The translations under genes and the position numbers were made by a program. 64,000 bases of DNA, from positions 75,600,394 through 75,664,393 of the forward strand of contig OZ025239.1 of assembly GCA_964019155.1 (NCBI GenBank), in the 5' to 3' direction. Under the pieces are notes generated by a model that was given only the letters and a program-made list of their open reading frames with translations, had not been told where the DNA came from and made no database searches. The stretch comes from Osedax fenrisi (Eukaryota > Annelida > Polychaeta > Sabellida > Siboglinidae). Below, one piece after another: positions 1 through 11,958 of this stretch (positions are counted from its first letter, which is position 1; every line of letters begins with the position of its first letter).

Positions 1-23
1 ACACACACACACACACACACACA
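1..23. repeat. (AC)n microsatellite
   Basis: The window opens inside a pure AC dinucleotide run, followed by CT-rich sequence. The run probably continues upstream of the window. Confidence 0.9.
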
Positions 24-789
24 CCGCCTCTCTCTCTCCGCCTTCACTCACACTCACACTCATCAGTTATTTATTTCCTAATGTTTTCTATATTCATTAT
101 CGACGTGACGGTGTTTGAATATCTAGATGAGTCATAGCCGCCCCCGCCGCATGCCCCATACTTTTCCAGTTTGTGTGTCATCGTCTTTGTTTACTCTGTG
201 TAATCGTCCAGCCGTCAGTCAGTCAGTCCGGCACACTCTATAGACATGCCCACTTTATATACGAAACCACGCCCCCCTCCCCCTTCCGTCCGTATCAGGT
301 ATCGAACAGAAGAGCGATAACGAGTTGACCTTCGCCTCCTACGACCTAGTGCTATTGTTCTGTTTGTTCATTCATCGATCCGTCCTAAAGGTTTGGCATA
401 TGACTACAAACAGACATTTATCAGTCTTTATGTATAATTCTCTCTCTATCTCTCTCTCTCTCTCTGTTTGTCTATCTACCAATGTATAGTTAGTGAATGT
501 TTAATTAATCCCTAGCTTCAGATGTAATACCAGAATAGTATTCTCATCAATCGATTTGCTCTTCACATTAACGTAATGTAATGTTTTAATGTCTTATACG
601 TTTATATTCTATTATATGTTTATAAAAGACGTAATGCTTTTTCATAAAAGCCATTTATGTACAGTATGATCGAATAAATAAATAAGTACTTACATCCACA
701 CGATGAGCAATACTAGTGACCTCTCCTATGATAACACTACTACTACTATCGCATACCATATAATAAACTACACATGTGCATAATCTATA
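24..789. other. No gene seen (probable Piezo intron)
   Basis: Mixed-composition sequence with short CT runs. I found no exon with splice sites matching the Piezo region that should precede the exon at 1084, so the upstream coding sequence lies beyond the window. Confidence 0.5.
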
Positions 790-1037
790 CATGCAGGAGG
801 TAGGACGCGGGTTCAAACCCCATCCGGACCATTAAAATAGGTCTTAAAATAATATTTAGAAGTGATCTTATATGATTGTGTATAAATAAATGATCGGCTC
901 TCGTTAAAAACATAGATGCCTTATCATGAGAGTAGCTTGAAGGGACGTTAGAGAAATATGCTTATAAGTGAAAACTTCATCTAAGTTCTTTGATGGGATG
1001 AAAGGACTCCACCTAAATAAAATAATAACAATAATTA
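790..1037 (+). mobile_element. tRNA-derived SINE, plus orientation
   Basis: A Pol III B-box-like GGTTCAAACCC lies at 810-820, followed by TCCGGACCATTAA. A body shared with the copies at 31.1, 42.7 and 51.4 kb follows: a GATCGGCTCTCGTTAA-type block, then GATGGGATGAAAGGACTCCACC. The tail is AT-rich with TAACAATAA units. The tRNA head is degenerate or truncated and the A box is not convincing here. It ends about 45 bp before a Piezo exon acceptor. Confidence 0.75.
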
Positions 1038-1083
1038 CGATGATGATGTTGATGTTGATGTTGATATTGATGATTGTTTACAG

Positions 1084-1342
1084 CGTCACGGCCTTTGGAA
1101 AGACTCGCAGGACATTGATAAAGACCTTGCGAAGGCTGAGGAACGCATCGCTGAGAATACCCCAGCAGTCACACCTACGGTACCAATGCACCCCCGCCGC
1201 CCCCCTCCTCACCCCTACCACATGCCTCTCGTATTTCACAGAGTACCGTAGGACATCAACTAGACGATATGTCCATAGAATCCGCGACATTCAACCAAGT
1301 TGCCCCCGAATGTCCCGTGAAGAAACCGTCCACAATTGGCAG
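1084..1342 (+). CDS. Piezo: Piezo linker exons with a 62-bp intron
   Basis: The exon 1084-1179 reads RHGLWKDSQDIDKDLAKAEE and onward, resembling the cytosolic segment after the GLWD motif in Piezo proteins. Intron 1180-1241 (62 bp) is C/T-rich, begins GTACCA and ends TTTCACAG. Reading through it would hit an in-frame TAG just past the acceptor, which supports splicing. Exon 1242-1342 reads STVGHQLDDMSIESATFNQV and onward and ends with two bases that complete an Arg codon at 2487. This linker is the least conserved part of the model. Confidence 0.7.
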
Positions 1343-3492
1343 GTATCCGAATCACTCTCATCATAAGAGTAGCTTATTGTCGGTGGAGCTTTCGTCTGTT
1401 ATGGTGTCGGGGTTGCAATCATCATTAATAGCTAACTCTATTTAAATATGTTAACAAACATTGATAAACGTGATATGTAGTTAAATTGCTTATAACATAA
1501 TTATTATATAGCATATTATTATATTTTTATTTAATTAATTATATAATATTCTATTAAAGTAATATTCTATGATTAAACAGCCATGATAGTAATAGAATAA
1601 TAGATATGCATATTGCATTTATACCTAATATGTCATGAAAAGTAAATATATACTTTTTATAATACTAAATAATATTTAGTAGATATTATATTTCAAATTA
1701 GTATATAAATATATTTATAGAATTTATATATAAAAAATTATATTATATACTGATTTAAAATATTAATATATATCCATTATATATTTTAATTATACAATAT
1801 AATTATATTTTCTATTTAACAATAATATAATATAATACAATATTAAGTTATCTATTTCTAAGATGTTGTTAGAAATTACATTTCACCATTTGTATAGTTT
1901 ACTTTACCACGACACGCACCTACAATGTGCTGCGTTCTCTTTCCTTCAGCTTAACTTAACGCTCTCGTACACTTTCTAGCCAGTCACTGGATATTAACAT
2001 ACTGCACACACGCACGCATACATTGTATGTAAGTATGTATGATATACCTACACCTACACACACACACATATTTATATTCATCAGCATTACCGATAAGGTT
2101 TCCTACCCCGTCGTCGCGTGTTGTTCACCCACTTCAGCAGCCGTGACCCCCCCGACCCCTGTATAAGTGGTATCATCGTTTGCCTCGTGCCACGCTCGCC
2201 TCGCTTTCTCTATAGACCGCTGCAGCGGTTCTACAAAAGTAGGGTGGGGGGCCCCGCCCTCCATGGAGCCCGGTCTGGTCGCCTATCTCCTACATTCGCA
2301 GTGTTACCGCCTCGCCGTAGAACTTCACTTTTGTTTCCCTTTACTCCGTCGTAATGTACGGGATAGGCGACCACCACCCCCCCACCAGCCTAACCTCGTA
2401 GCACCGCGCCCCCCCCTTAAGCGCTTCGCCCGCCCGCCGCTTGCCTACTCATCGTCTACATAAGAACTCTCGTGGCCACCCCGTAGACTGCTTACGACGT
2501 TCCTGCGCCCCATCAAAGACTTCTACAGTCAGATGACCAACCCCAAGTATAGCGCCGTCACCGACGTCTACTCGATCATGTTTCTGTGCGACGTGATCGC
2601 GTTCGTCATCGTCGTGTTTGGCTACTCGTCTTTTGGGCCCGCGGTAAGTACTAGTGATGTATTTACTACTCAAGTAACGCTCATTTATTGTAAACTAAAC
2701 AAATAGTTAAGTTATAATAATCACTTTGAGGGACATATGGTTTTAAAAAATATATATTTTTTTTAAATGAAATTATATAAAAATCAATATAGGTAATATA
2801 TTACGCTTAAAATGCTTGATGCATATTATTAAGTGTCATAAAGAAGCATTTATAAATACGAGCGTATAAACATATACATTAAGGGGATATCGTCATGGCA
2901 GCGTAATGGCGTGTGTTTACATGTAAAAGATATGAGATAGGTAGCAACCAAAATGTTAACATTATATACAAGACATATATGCAATAATATCATATTTTAA
3001 AGTATATTGATATTTATTATATATGCATATTTAATTTATAATTAAAATAAAAGTTATAAAAAATTAGGTATAAAGTTATATATATAACAATTAAGTAGGT
3101 TTCATATATAATACTGATAATATAGTTTATAGGTATACATAATATCTAGTAAAAGAAAAAACAATTAGTATGATTGATAAAATATTAAAGAAAATAATAT
3201 AATTTTTATAACACCATGTATATGAAAATAATTATTTTGAGAAAATCTCATCTAAAGTTTATGAATATTTTGTTTACATATTCCACTCACTTTTATATAT
3301 AATAAATAAATAATATAAGTTTATATTATTAGAGTAATAAATAGAAATATATTATAAGTTTATTTATATTTATATTATTAGAGTAATATATAAATATAAT
3401 ATATATATATATATAACGAATCTCTATAGTTGTATTATAACATATTATATATATACCTATATATTATATATATACCTATATATATATAAATA

Positions 3493-3544
<52 letters not shown>

Positions 3545-3854
3545 TTACTTACTTACTTACTATATATATAAGGAGCCTCATGTGGCAGAGACATTCCTGT
3601 CATGAACCCTGTCACGGTCTATCGGCTACAATAACAAGATTGCCTATTGCATAATATACTCATATCTATATTTAGGTTCTAACATTATATATATATATCT
3701 ATGTTGGGTATACATATATGTATATATGAACATGGATATATATATATATATATATGTATTTATCGAAGATAGTATTACGTATATAGGAATACATATGCGT
3801 ATATATGTACGCATGGATATATATATATATATATAAGTTATATTAATACATAGA

Positions 3855-3913
<59 letters not shown>

Positions 3914-4874
3914 ATATGTGTAGGTATATACAATAATAACTAATAATAAACAATAAATAACATTTATAATATATTTATATACCCATATAAAACACTATTT
4001 TATAGTATTTATAATTCATATTTTTTTTTTAAATTTTCTATAATACAAATATCATATCAATAAAGTTGTATATGTTATAAAAAAATATATCATAAATTAT
4101 AAAAAAATTAATATTTAAGCATGACGATATCCCCTTAAATTATAGTAAAATATTTATAATTAATTTTTAAACTTAATTTGATTCTTTCATCCATAACTTT
4201 TGATATACTTGATAAGTGTATATGAAACTTTCAGAACTTAAGGGACAAGTTATTTTTTAATTTTTTTTTTATTTTAGTTTTATTTTAAAATATAAAAATG
4301 TAGTTTATTATCTAACTAAAGATATATAACATATTATTTAAAAGTAAATATAAGTATAATAAATTTATTATAGTATTTTAAAACATCAACTTCGTAAAAA
4401 ATGGTCTCATTATTATTAATGAATATAGCTATAAAGTACCGGAATGTCCCATTTGCTAAATCTATAAATACCGAAATAGTCTCATCAACAATTTAGAATA
4501 TTTATAAAGTATCACTATATTTACGAAAAGTATCAGTATTTGATTGCGTTCGGATAGTTTAGATTATAATGTCTCAGATCGGGTAAAATATTAAAAAATA
4601 TCATATTGTATCCCCTTAAAAGATTGTACCTGTTACTGTCCCAACCTCACTTCTACATCAATGTCCCCTGTCCCCATCTCACCCCACCCCACCCCACGTC
4701 ACCTAATATGAAGTTCACTGACCTCAGGAACAAATCGCCGGTGAGGAGAATATGGCGTCTGTAATACAAGACAACAAAGTACCGGTTCCGTTCCTGATAA
4801 TGCTCCTCGTTCAGTTCATTCTCATGGTTTAGTACTTACCAACATCGTTATAGTAACTATTTATTGTACCTCGA

Positions 4875-4918
<44 letters not shown>

Positions 4919-4930
4919 ATATACTACCTC

Positions 4931-4961
<31 letters not shown>

Positions 4962-6755
4962 AATACAATTCACGGACAAATTGGCCCCTTTAGAATACTT
5001 ATTAGACGTGTATATGTATTTATACCGTAAGTGATTTTTACAATCTGAACTTATTGATAAACGTACTGGTATTTTTCAGTATACGCCTCACTGTAGTTAG
5101 TGTGTCTATTTCACTCGGCCACTAGATAGAGTAACGCCTCCATAACCGTGCCCCTGTCATCAGTTGACCTCTCGTGACCCCTGCACACGATGAGTCACCC
5201 CTAACCCGCCACGCCTCACACAGATAGTAGACAGATGTCTATACCTTCGCAAGGATGTGTTCTCCAAGTTCATCCTGCAGATCTTCATGGTGATAGTGGT
5301 ACATTTGTGGATGTTCTTCATACTGCCCGTAGTCACTAAACGGTAGGCTTTCATCGCTACTAGCGCCACCTATATATCTCCCCCTCCACACCATCGCTAC
5401 TAGCGCCACCTATATCTCCCCCTCCACACCATCGCTACTAGCGCCACCTATATCTCCCCCTCCACTCCATCACTACTAGCGCCACCTATATCTCTCCCCC
5501 TGGCCACACCATCGCTACTAGCGCCACCTATATCTCCCCCCTGGCCACACCATCACTACTAGCGCCACCTATATCTCCCCCTCCACTCCATCGCTACTAG
5601 CGCCACCTATATCTCCCCCATCCACACCATCGCTACTAGCGCCACCTATATCTCCCCCTCCACTCCATCGCTACTAGCGCCACCTATATCTCCCCATCCA
5701 CACCATCGCTACTAGCGCCACCTATATCTCCCCCCCATCCACACCATCGCTACTAGCGCCACCTATATCTCCCCCTCCACACCATCGCTACTAGCGCCAC
5801 CTATATCTCCCCCCCATCCACACCATCGCTACTAGCGCCACCTATATCTCCCCCTCCACACCATCGCTACTAGCGCCACCTATATCTCCCCATCCACACC
5901 ATCGCTACTAGCGCCACCTATATCTCCCCCCCAACACTCCATCGCTACTAGCGCCACCTATATCTCCCCCCCAACACTCCATCGCTACTAGCGCCACCTA
6001 TATCTCCCCCTCCACACCATCGCTACTAGCGCCACCTATATCTCCCCATCCACACCATCGCTACTAGCGCCACCTATATCTCCCCCCCAACACTCCATCG
6101 CTACTAGCGCCACCTATATCTCCCCCTCCACTCCATCGCTACTAGCGCCACCTATATCTCCCCCCCAACACACCATCGCTACTAGCGCCACCTATATCTC
6201 CCCCTCCACTCCATCGCTACTAGCGCCACCTATATCTCCCCCCCAACACTCCATCGCTACTAGCGCCACCTATATCTCCCCCTCCACACCATCGCTACTA
6301 GCGCCACCTATATCTCCCCCTCCACTCCATCACTACTAACGCCACCTACATCTCCCCCTCCACCGCTACTAGCGCCCCCTACATCTCCCCCTCCACACCA
6401 TCGCTACTAGCGCCACCTACATCTCCCCCTCCACTCCATCGCTACTAGCGCCACCTATATCTCCCCCTCCCCCGCCACCTATAGCTCTTTCACGGAGAAC
6501 CTAGCCGCTCAGTTGTGGTACTTTGTGAAGTGTCTGTACCTAGGACTGTCAGCCTATCAGATACGCTGCAGTTATCCCAATAGAATCCTCGGCAACTTCC
6601 TTACTAAGAATTATAATTACCCAAATCTGTTCCTATTTAAAGGGTTAGTAGTTATGGTAGTAGTTATGATAGTATTAGTAGTAGTAGTAGTAGTTATGAT
6701 AGTATTAGTAGTAATAGTAGTAGCAATAGTATAGTAGTAGTAGTAGTAGTAGTAA

Positions 6756-6799
<44 letters not shown>

Positions 6800-9623
6800 T
6801 TAGTATTAGTATTATTATTAGTAGTAGCAGTAGCAGTAGCAGCAGCAGTAGCAGTTGCAGTAGTACATAATCATTAACATTCCTATCAGATTCCTGATCA
6901 TTCCATTCCTGTTGGAGTTGAGATGTCTGATGGATTGGATGTGGACGCACACAACTCTTTCGGTGATCAACTGGATTCAAGTTGAGGACATCTATGCCCA
7001 AGTGTTCTGTTTGATGTGTTGGCGAAGGGCTGAAAATGTTTGTTATGCAATAGTTATCTAATACATCATATGTAAACATCTCTTACCATCTTAACTTTAG
7101 CTGCCACTAATATCAGGCATACGTATTTATGTCAATAAATCTCAATCCACCGATTTTCTACCTATACATCGATTTTAATAATTATATAAAGATTAATATA
7201 TCATATTTTATCATCATTTGTGACAATATTAACTTAACTTACTTTTTAATAATTGCATTTACATTTATTGAATTATTTCAATATTAAATAATAGACATTT
7301 ATAGTATACATTGTATACGTTATATACATTTCTATAGATATCATATATGTAATGCATATAAAGTAACGTTTATTATTGTATTTACATTTATTTACATTAA
7401 GAATGTTCTCATTTATTATAAACTAAACAAATAGTCAAGTATTTAATTATCATATGTATTAAGTATAACTACCAATCTACCCACCCATAATAACACTGTA
7501 CATGAATACTAAACCAAATATTATAATATATTATACTACCTCTTATTATATTTATATACCGTCTATATTTAAACCTATGACTAGAGCTTTATTTTCGACA
7601 AATCTAATGACCCAAGTTACCGAATGACGTATACATATCATATTACGATGTATAACATCAGCCTCACGTAACTAAACTCCACATCGTCGCGCTTCATCGT
7701 CACACCTCGCCGAACAGGAATACCCGACGCCGCGCGGTATCAAGAAGAACGCGCTCATCAAGTACGGCGTGGGAGGTCTGCTGTTGTTCATCTTGATCTT
7801 TGTGATCTGGTTCCCCCTGCTGCTGTTTTCTCTCGCTAACGCTGTGTTCCAGGCCAACCCTCCCGTCGAATGCGAAATCGTCATACAATTCGGCAGCTAC
7901 CAGGTAACGACGACAACAGCCAGCTCTAGTTCTATTGGTGCAGAGAATATTGTTTAATGTAGCATCATTTTTAACAATTTATATGTATTTATTTTATATT
8001 TTTCTCTTTTTAAAGTAATTCTTGATTATATGTCAATTTTATTTAATTTTCAAATTTATTTTATAATAATCTAATCTATCTAAAATTATGTAAAAATATG
8101 ATGATCAGGGAAATTCAGAAAAAACATTAAATTATAATTTATTTGTATTATTTAATTATAATAATTATTAATTAATTTCTCCAATATTCCTTGCCTTGGC
8201 GAGGATGTATAAATCTTGTTTATTATAATAAATAATTATTTATTTATAAGCGCATACAACTTACTCCTAAAGTATTGATTTGAATTTCAAATGCACTGCA
8301 AATAATCGAATAGTATTTTTACACCGTTCTACTTTTATCAAACATTTACGACAACATCGCCGCGAACATAACTAAACTAGCGACTAACGACGCCCCATTT
8401 CACGCGAAGCCGATCTTCCAAATGATGAGCAACTCGAAACAACAAGAACGCATGTCCGAATACAACTACAACTCTCTGAAGTCTGTGAATAAGAACAATA
8501 AGGTACGGCCGCGTTCGTGTCATAGCTGACCTCTAGTGACCTCTGTGCGTAATGTTTACAGGGAGCGACGGCATTCCTATCCTCTTACACCACCGAAGAC
8601 ACTTACACCATCGATATCAGCGGTCAATCGGCCTCCATATGGGCGATATCGCCACCGAGTCTGGACAACCTGTGCATAGATCTGGCCAACGCCACCAGTG
8701 ATGTGATTATTTATACTACGATCAACATTAAAAGGTAACCGTACTGAAGTGTATAGGTGGAGCAGCTTACGTATCGTAAAGTTTGCATTTATTAAGTTAA
8801 ATATTAATATATTTTTTTATAATTTGTATTAAAATTTTTATATTTTTTGTATAATTTGTATATTTAAAAATATGTATTAAGGAGTCAAATTAATTATCAA
8901 TACTAATTAATTTATTTATAAAAACATGTTAATATTAATATAATATTACTACAATGAATATTTGTTGACAAAATACATTTTTTCATTTTTAATCAATTTT
9001 AGTAAAAGTAAAACTATTTTTATTATTTACTTCAAATGATATTTATTACATCTTTATTCTAATTATATTTAATATATTTTATATAAAAATATTATTATTT
9101 TATATTATTATTACTATTTTATAAATTCGATTGTACATAAAAAAGTATTATTGAATATATTTAATATTAACCTTGATAAAAATGTATAGAATAAATATAT
9201 GCAATACTATGACTTTGTAGGGAAATAAGGAAGAGAATGGTATCGAATATAGCTTCAAGTCAATTTCAACATATATTAACTAAACATGACATGATATTAA
9301 GACGGCAAATTCATCAAATGATGAAAGGAAATTCGAGTAATCCAGTGTATGTATATAATAATATATATATATATATATATTTATATATAATTAGACCTCC
9401 TATATGTATAATAATTACATTTTTCTTTAAAAAAGCCAAGTTTTTTTAATAAATTGTTTTGATAAAATTTGTTAGACCAATATTATATATATATACAAGC
9501 ATTATCAAACTTCTCCATCGTTTACTTTATTTTAATATTGCAGATTATATACACACATTTTGTATTATGATTCATTAATTTCATTCATAATAATAATTTT
9601 TATTTTATCTAATTATACTTATT

Positions 9624-9663
<40 letters not shown>

Positions 9664-11788
9664 CATAATTATTAATCAGATATAAATCTATATAATCTAT
9701 ATAAGCATAATATAAATTTTATTTATTTCGAGCGCATACTTTAATTATGAAATTAAAAATATATTTATAATTAAATTTAATTATTTGCTTAATTAACAAT
9801 TTTTAATTTCATTAAGCCGGCCTTATAAACATATGAATATTTACATGGTGAAGATAGGAGATTTTTTACTAAAAGTACGATAACTTCTGAAATAAATTAG
9901 AGAATGACTACATTAATTACATTTAAATCTATATATTCATTAAGTTATAGAATTATATGACGATAAGACCAACAAAACATTAATTTTAAAATAATTTCAA
10001 AATAAAAAAATGTCCAGTTACTAACTTATATTTTTAGCACATACTTATATGAATAGTTTATTATAATTAAGTTCTGAAAGATTCATATATATTTATCAAG
10101 TACACCAAAAGTTATGGATATTCAAAGAATACAAATTAAGTTTAAAAATAAAGAGCATTAATATCAGTTTTTTTTTTTAATTAAAAATAGTTTACTATCA
10201 TTTTAATGTATATTTTTATACCGTTGTATTTAAAATTCTTATTTATGACACCTATAGTTACTTATATGTATAAAGCCCTAAATAATTATAAAGATAATAT
10301 ATTAAATTTACTGATTTTTATACAATATAATTTTTAATAACAAATATATTCATTACAAAAATAATGTTTCGTATGCCCTTAAGACATTCTAACTTAATTA
10401 TCAAGAGTTAAACATATTATTAAGGTTAATGCACATTACTAATAAAATAATATTACATCCTACAATATCATTTTTATATAATGTAATAAGTCATTAACAC
10501 ATATAACGTATACATGAATATCATATCTTATGTTCCATAATTTATATTAATATTTTATATTAATCTCATTTTTCTAGGTATATAGAAAATCTATTTCCAC
10601 GCTTTTTAAAAGTTCCTGGAACAGGAAAAGTAGAACCAGCTCACAACTTATTAGATAGTATGTATTATAAAATATAATAATTTAATCATTCAATATAATA
10701 TCGTTACTTATTCAGATTATAGTAATATAACGATAAGCTTACAACATATCAATAATGATTTCACACAACAATGGTGGAAATTAAAAGAAAAACGAAAAAG
10801 TAAGTGAATTATATTATAGACAATATATTACTGTAATTTTAATGTAAAGCATTATGTTTATTTCATATTTATATTTAAAATGTTTACTATTTAATAAGTT
10901 GTATATGTTATTATATATTTGGATAAAAACTTTTAATAATAAAATATTTGTATTTATGAAATTAATATTTTTTTAAATATTTATTATAAAAACAGATTAA
11001 TTTTTGTAAACTACTTTTAAATTAGATGGATATTTTACCATAAACTGAACATCTATATTACTCCTACGTTAAATATCATACTAAATGATTTCGTCAATAC
11101 GAGAAAGTCTAACAGACTGAGATTTAAATTGGGCTGTATATGGAATTGGCTTATATTATATATATATATATCAATCCAATTAAAATTCATATAAAATATC
11201 CACAGCATTAGAGTATTAAAACATAGAACATAATTTTAGTGATTGATAATTATTTTATAAATTAAATTATAAATTAAATGCATACTTTATTTTCAGGAAG
11301 AATAAATTCTAAAAATGAAGTATTCTATATATTTAGTGATCATCTTACACTGGTTACTTTTAATGATAGAGTAGCACCCGATACATTATCATTCTTTACA
11401 AATTATGGGTTAGTTATATAATTATTAGTTCATTAAAGTATTAATAATATTATTGAATATACAGGATAATTGGACTATATGTGTCTTTCATATTAGTTAT
11501 TGGAAGTGTTGTAAGAACTCAAACCAGTGGCTTAACACAAAATATAATGTTTGATAGCTTGCCGTATGTTGCTAGAATTTTAAGATTATGTGACGACATA
11601 TATTTGGTAATTATTAATTATATTTTAATTACATTTTATATTAACCATTTACTAATAATAACATTTAGGTTCGGGAAGCTGGTGATTTATTACTGGAAGA
11701 AGAACTCATAGCGAAACTTATCTTTTTATACAGATCGCCTGCAACTCTTATAAAATGGACTCGACCTCCAAAAATTAAAGAAGAATAA
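1084..11788 (+). CDS. Piezo: Piezo mechanosensitive ion channel, C-terminal 696 residues (16 exons)
   Basis: Piezo forms a trimeric, mechanically gated cation channel in the plasma membrane. Exons by eye: 1084-1179, 1242-1342, 2487-2643, 4728-4826, 5224-5342, 6485-6643, 6890-7037, 7718-7903, 8314-8502, 8562-8734, 9221-9346, 10578-10657, 10716-10799, 11297-11408, 11465-11606 and 11669-11788 (TAA). Every exon junction keeps phase, with GT donors and AG acceptors, giving 696 residues plus stop. Diagnostic segments in order: VTDVYSIMFLCDVIAFVIV, LWYFVKCLYLGLSAYQIRC, the anchor motif PFLLELRCLMDW (PFxxE plus six residues then W), KYGVGGLLLFILIFVIWFPL (outer helix), an extracellular cap, IIGLYVSFILVIG (inner helix), and AKLIFLYRSPATLIKWTR at the C-terminus. 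The N-terminal two thirds of the protein lies upstream of the window. GC at third codon positions falls sharply after the exon ending at 8734. Confidence 0.95.
1343..2486. other. Piezo intron
   Basis: The first part is very AT-rich. From about 2100 the intron turns GC- and C-rich, which opens chance frames on both strands. It ends in the acceptor CCCCGTAG. No conserved Piezo sequence was seen within it. Confidence 0.6.
2487..5342 (+). CDS. Piezo: Piezo exons for the last arm transmembrane unit
   Basis: Exons 2487-2643, 4728-4826 and 5224-5342 encode LRPIKDFYSQMTNPKYSAVT, hydrophobic VYSIMFLCDVIAFVIVVFGY, then VPVPFLIMLLVQFILM and IVDRCLYLRKDVFSKFILQI followed by HLWMFFILPVV. These are the transmembrane helices of the blade unit next to the anchor. 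The donor at 5343 opens directly into the 38-bp minisatellite. Confidence 0.92.
2644..4727. other. Piezo intron, AT-rich
   Basis: This holds long (TA)n tracts (about 3399-3414, 3485-3535, 3859-3912), short TTAC repeats near 3546-3560 and no recognisable coding sequence. The last 110 bp are C-rich with CACCCC repeats before the acceptor CCTCAG. Confidence 0.7.
4827..5223. other. Piezo intron with two (TA)n tracts
   Basis: The donor is GTTTAG and the acceptor CTCACACAG. Two TA dinucleotide runs lie at about 4878-4913 and 4931-4957. Nothing else was seen. Confidence 0.7.
5347..6478 (+). repeat. 38-bp minisatellite filling a Piezo intron
   Basis: About 30 head-to-tail copies of a unit with CATCGCTACTAGCGCCACC followed by TATATCTCCCCCTCCACAC. 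Units vary mainly in the C-run and the spacer (CCCCATCCACA, CCCCCCAACACT). The array occupies essentially the whole 1,142-bp intron between donor 5343 and acceptor 6484. The acceptor itself, CGCCACCTATAG followed by CTC, matches the unit except for one base (G where the repeat has T). Confidence 0.95.
6485..7037 (+). CDS. Piezo: Piezo anchor exons
   Basis: Exon 6485-6643 encodes SFTENLAAQLWYFVKCLYLG, LSAYQIRCSYPNRILGNFLT and KNYNYPNLFLFKG. Exon 6890-7037 encodes IIPFLLELRCLMDWMWTHTT, LSVINWIQVEDIYAQVFCLM and CWRRAEN. The PFxxE-x6-W motif of the Piezo anchor is intact. The donor after 7037 (GTTTGT) is weak but is the only one that keeps phase with 7718. Confidence 0.9.
6644..6889. repeat. TAG/GTA trinucleotide microsatellite filling a Piezo intron
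   Basis: Almost the whole 246-bp intron is a GTA/TAG trinucleotide array (about 6648-6865) with GTT and GCA variants, ending just before the acceptor CCTATCAG. Confidence 0.9.
7038..7717. other. Piezo intron, nothing seen
   Basis: AT-rich sequence without recognisable repeats or coding potential. It ends at the acceptor CGAACAG before 7718. Confidence 0.6.
7718..11408 (+). CDS. Piezo: Piezo outer helix and extracellular cap exons
   Basis: Exon 7718-7903 carries a basic stretch (PRGIKKNALIKYG) and the outer pore helix GLLLFILIFVIWFPLLLFSL. Exons 8314-8502, 8562-8734, 9221-9346, 10578-10657, 10716-10799 and 11297-11408 encode the cap, including IWAISPPSLDNLC, YIENLFPRFLKVP, a WW pair (TQQWWKLKEKRK), and FYIFSDHLTLVTFNDRVAPD before the inner helix. 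The first three exons use GC-ending codons; the later ones are AT-ending. Confidence 0.92.
8735..9220. other. Piezo intron at a codon-composition switch
   Basis: AT-rich intron without recognised repeats. Coding GC3 is about 60% in the exon before it and about 26% in the exon after it (hand count). Confidence 0.6.
9347..10577. other. Piezo intron, AT-rich
   Basis: Contains a short TA run just after the donor, a longer one at about 9629-9658 and no coding signal. The acceptor is TTTTCTAG. Confidence 0.6.
11465..11788 (+). CDS. Piezo: Piezo inner helix and C-terminal domain exons
   Basis: Exon 11465-11606 encodes the pore-lining inner helix (IIGLYVSFILVIGSVVRTQT) and the SIMF-like segment NIMFDSLPYVARILRLCDD. 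Exon 11669-11788 encodes VREAGDLLLEEELIAKLIFL and YRSPATLIKWTRPPKIKEE, then TAA. This is the conserved intracellular C-terminal domain, and the gene ends at the position usual for the family. Confidence 0.95.
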
Positions 11789-11789
11789 A
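11784..11789 (+). terminator. Candidate Piezo poly(A) signal overlapping the stop codon
   Basis: AATAAA spans the TAA stop (11786-11788). A cleavage site 10-30 nt downstream would give a 3' UTR of only a few tens of bases, which suits the short space before hillarin. A later signal is possible. Confidence 0.4.
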
Positions 11790-11861
11790 GACTTTACTAA
11801 TTATTGTTCAAATATAGTTTTATTTATATTCAGTAAATTTTATTTATTTCATAAAGTGATG

Positions 11862-11867
11862 TTGAGA
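11862..11867 (-). terminator. Candidate hillarin poly(A) signal
   Basis: TTTATT on the + strand is AATAAA on the - strand, about 90 nt beyond the hillarin stop codon (11959). Other TTTATT copies lie nearby at about 11820-11845, so the choice is uncertain. Confidence 0.35.
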
Positions 11868-11958
11868 TTTATTACATAATAATTTGTAATAATTGGCTGA
11901 AATCACGACACCATAACAATATTTAATAATGATAATAATAATGATAGTATTGATGGCA

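Noticed and set aside
968..1366. 132-residue + frame overlapping a Piezo exon
   Set aside because: It is in a different frame from the spliced Piezo reading and crosses SINE sequence and an intron.
2118..2673. Overlapping frames in the C-rich end of a Piezo intron
   Set aside because: They are open by composition; the true exon starts at 2487 in another reading joined by splice phase.
6705..7079. 124-residue - strand frame rich in leucine
   Set aside because: Translation of the TAG microsatellite plus the antisense of a Piezo exon.
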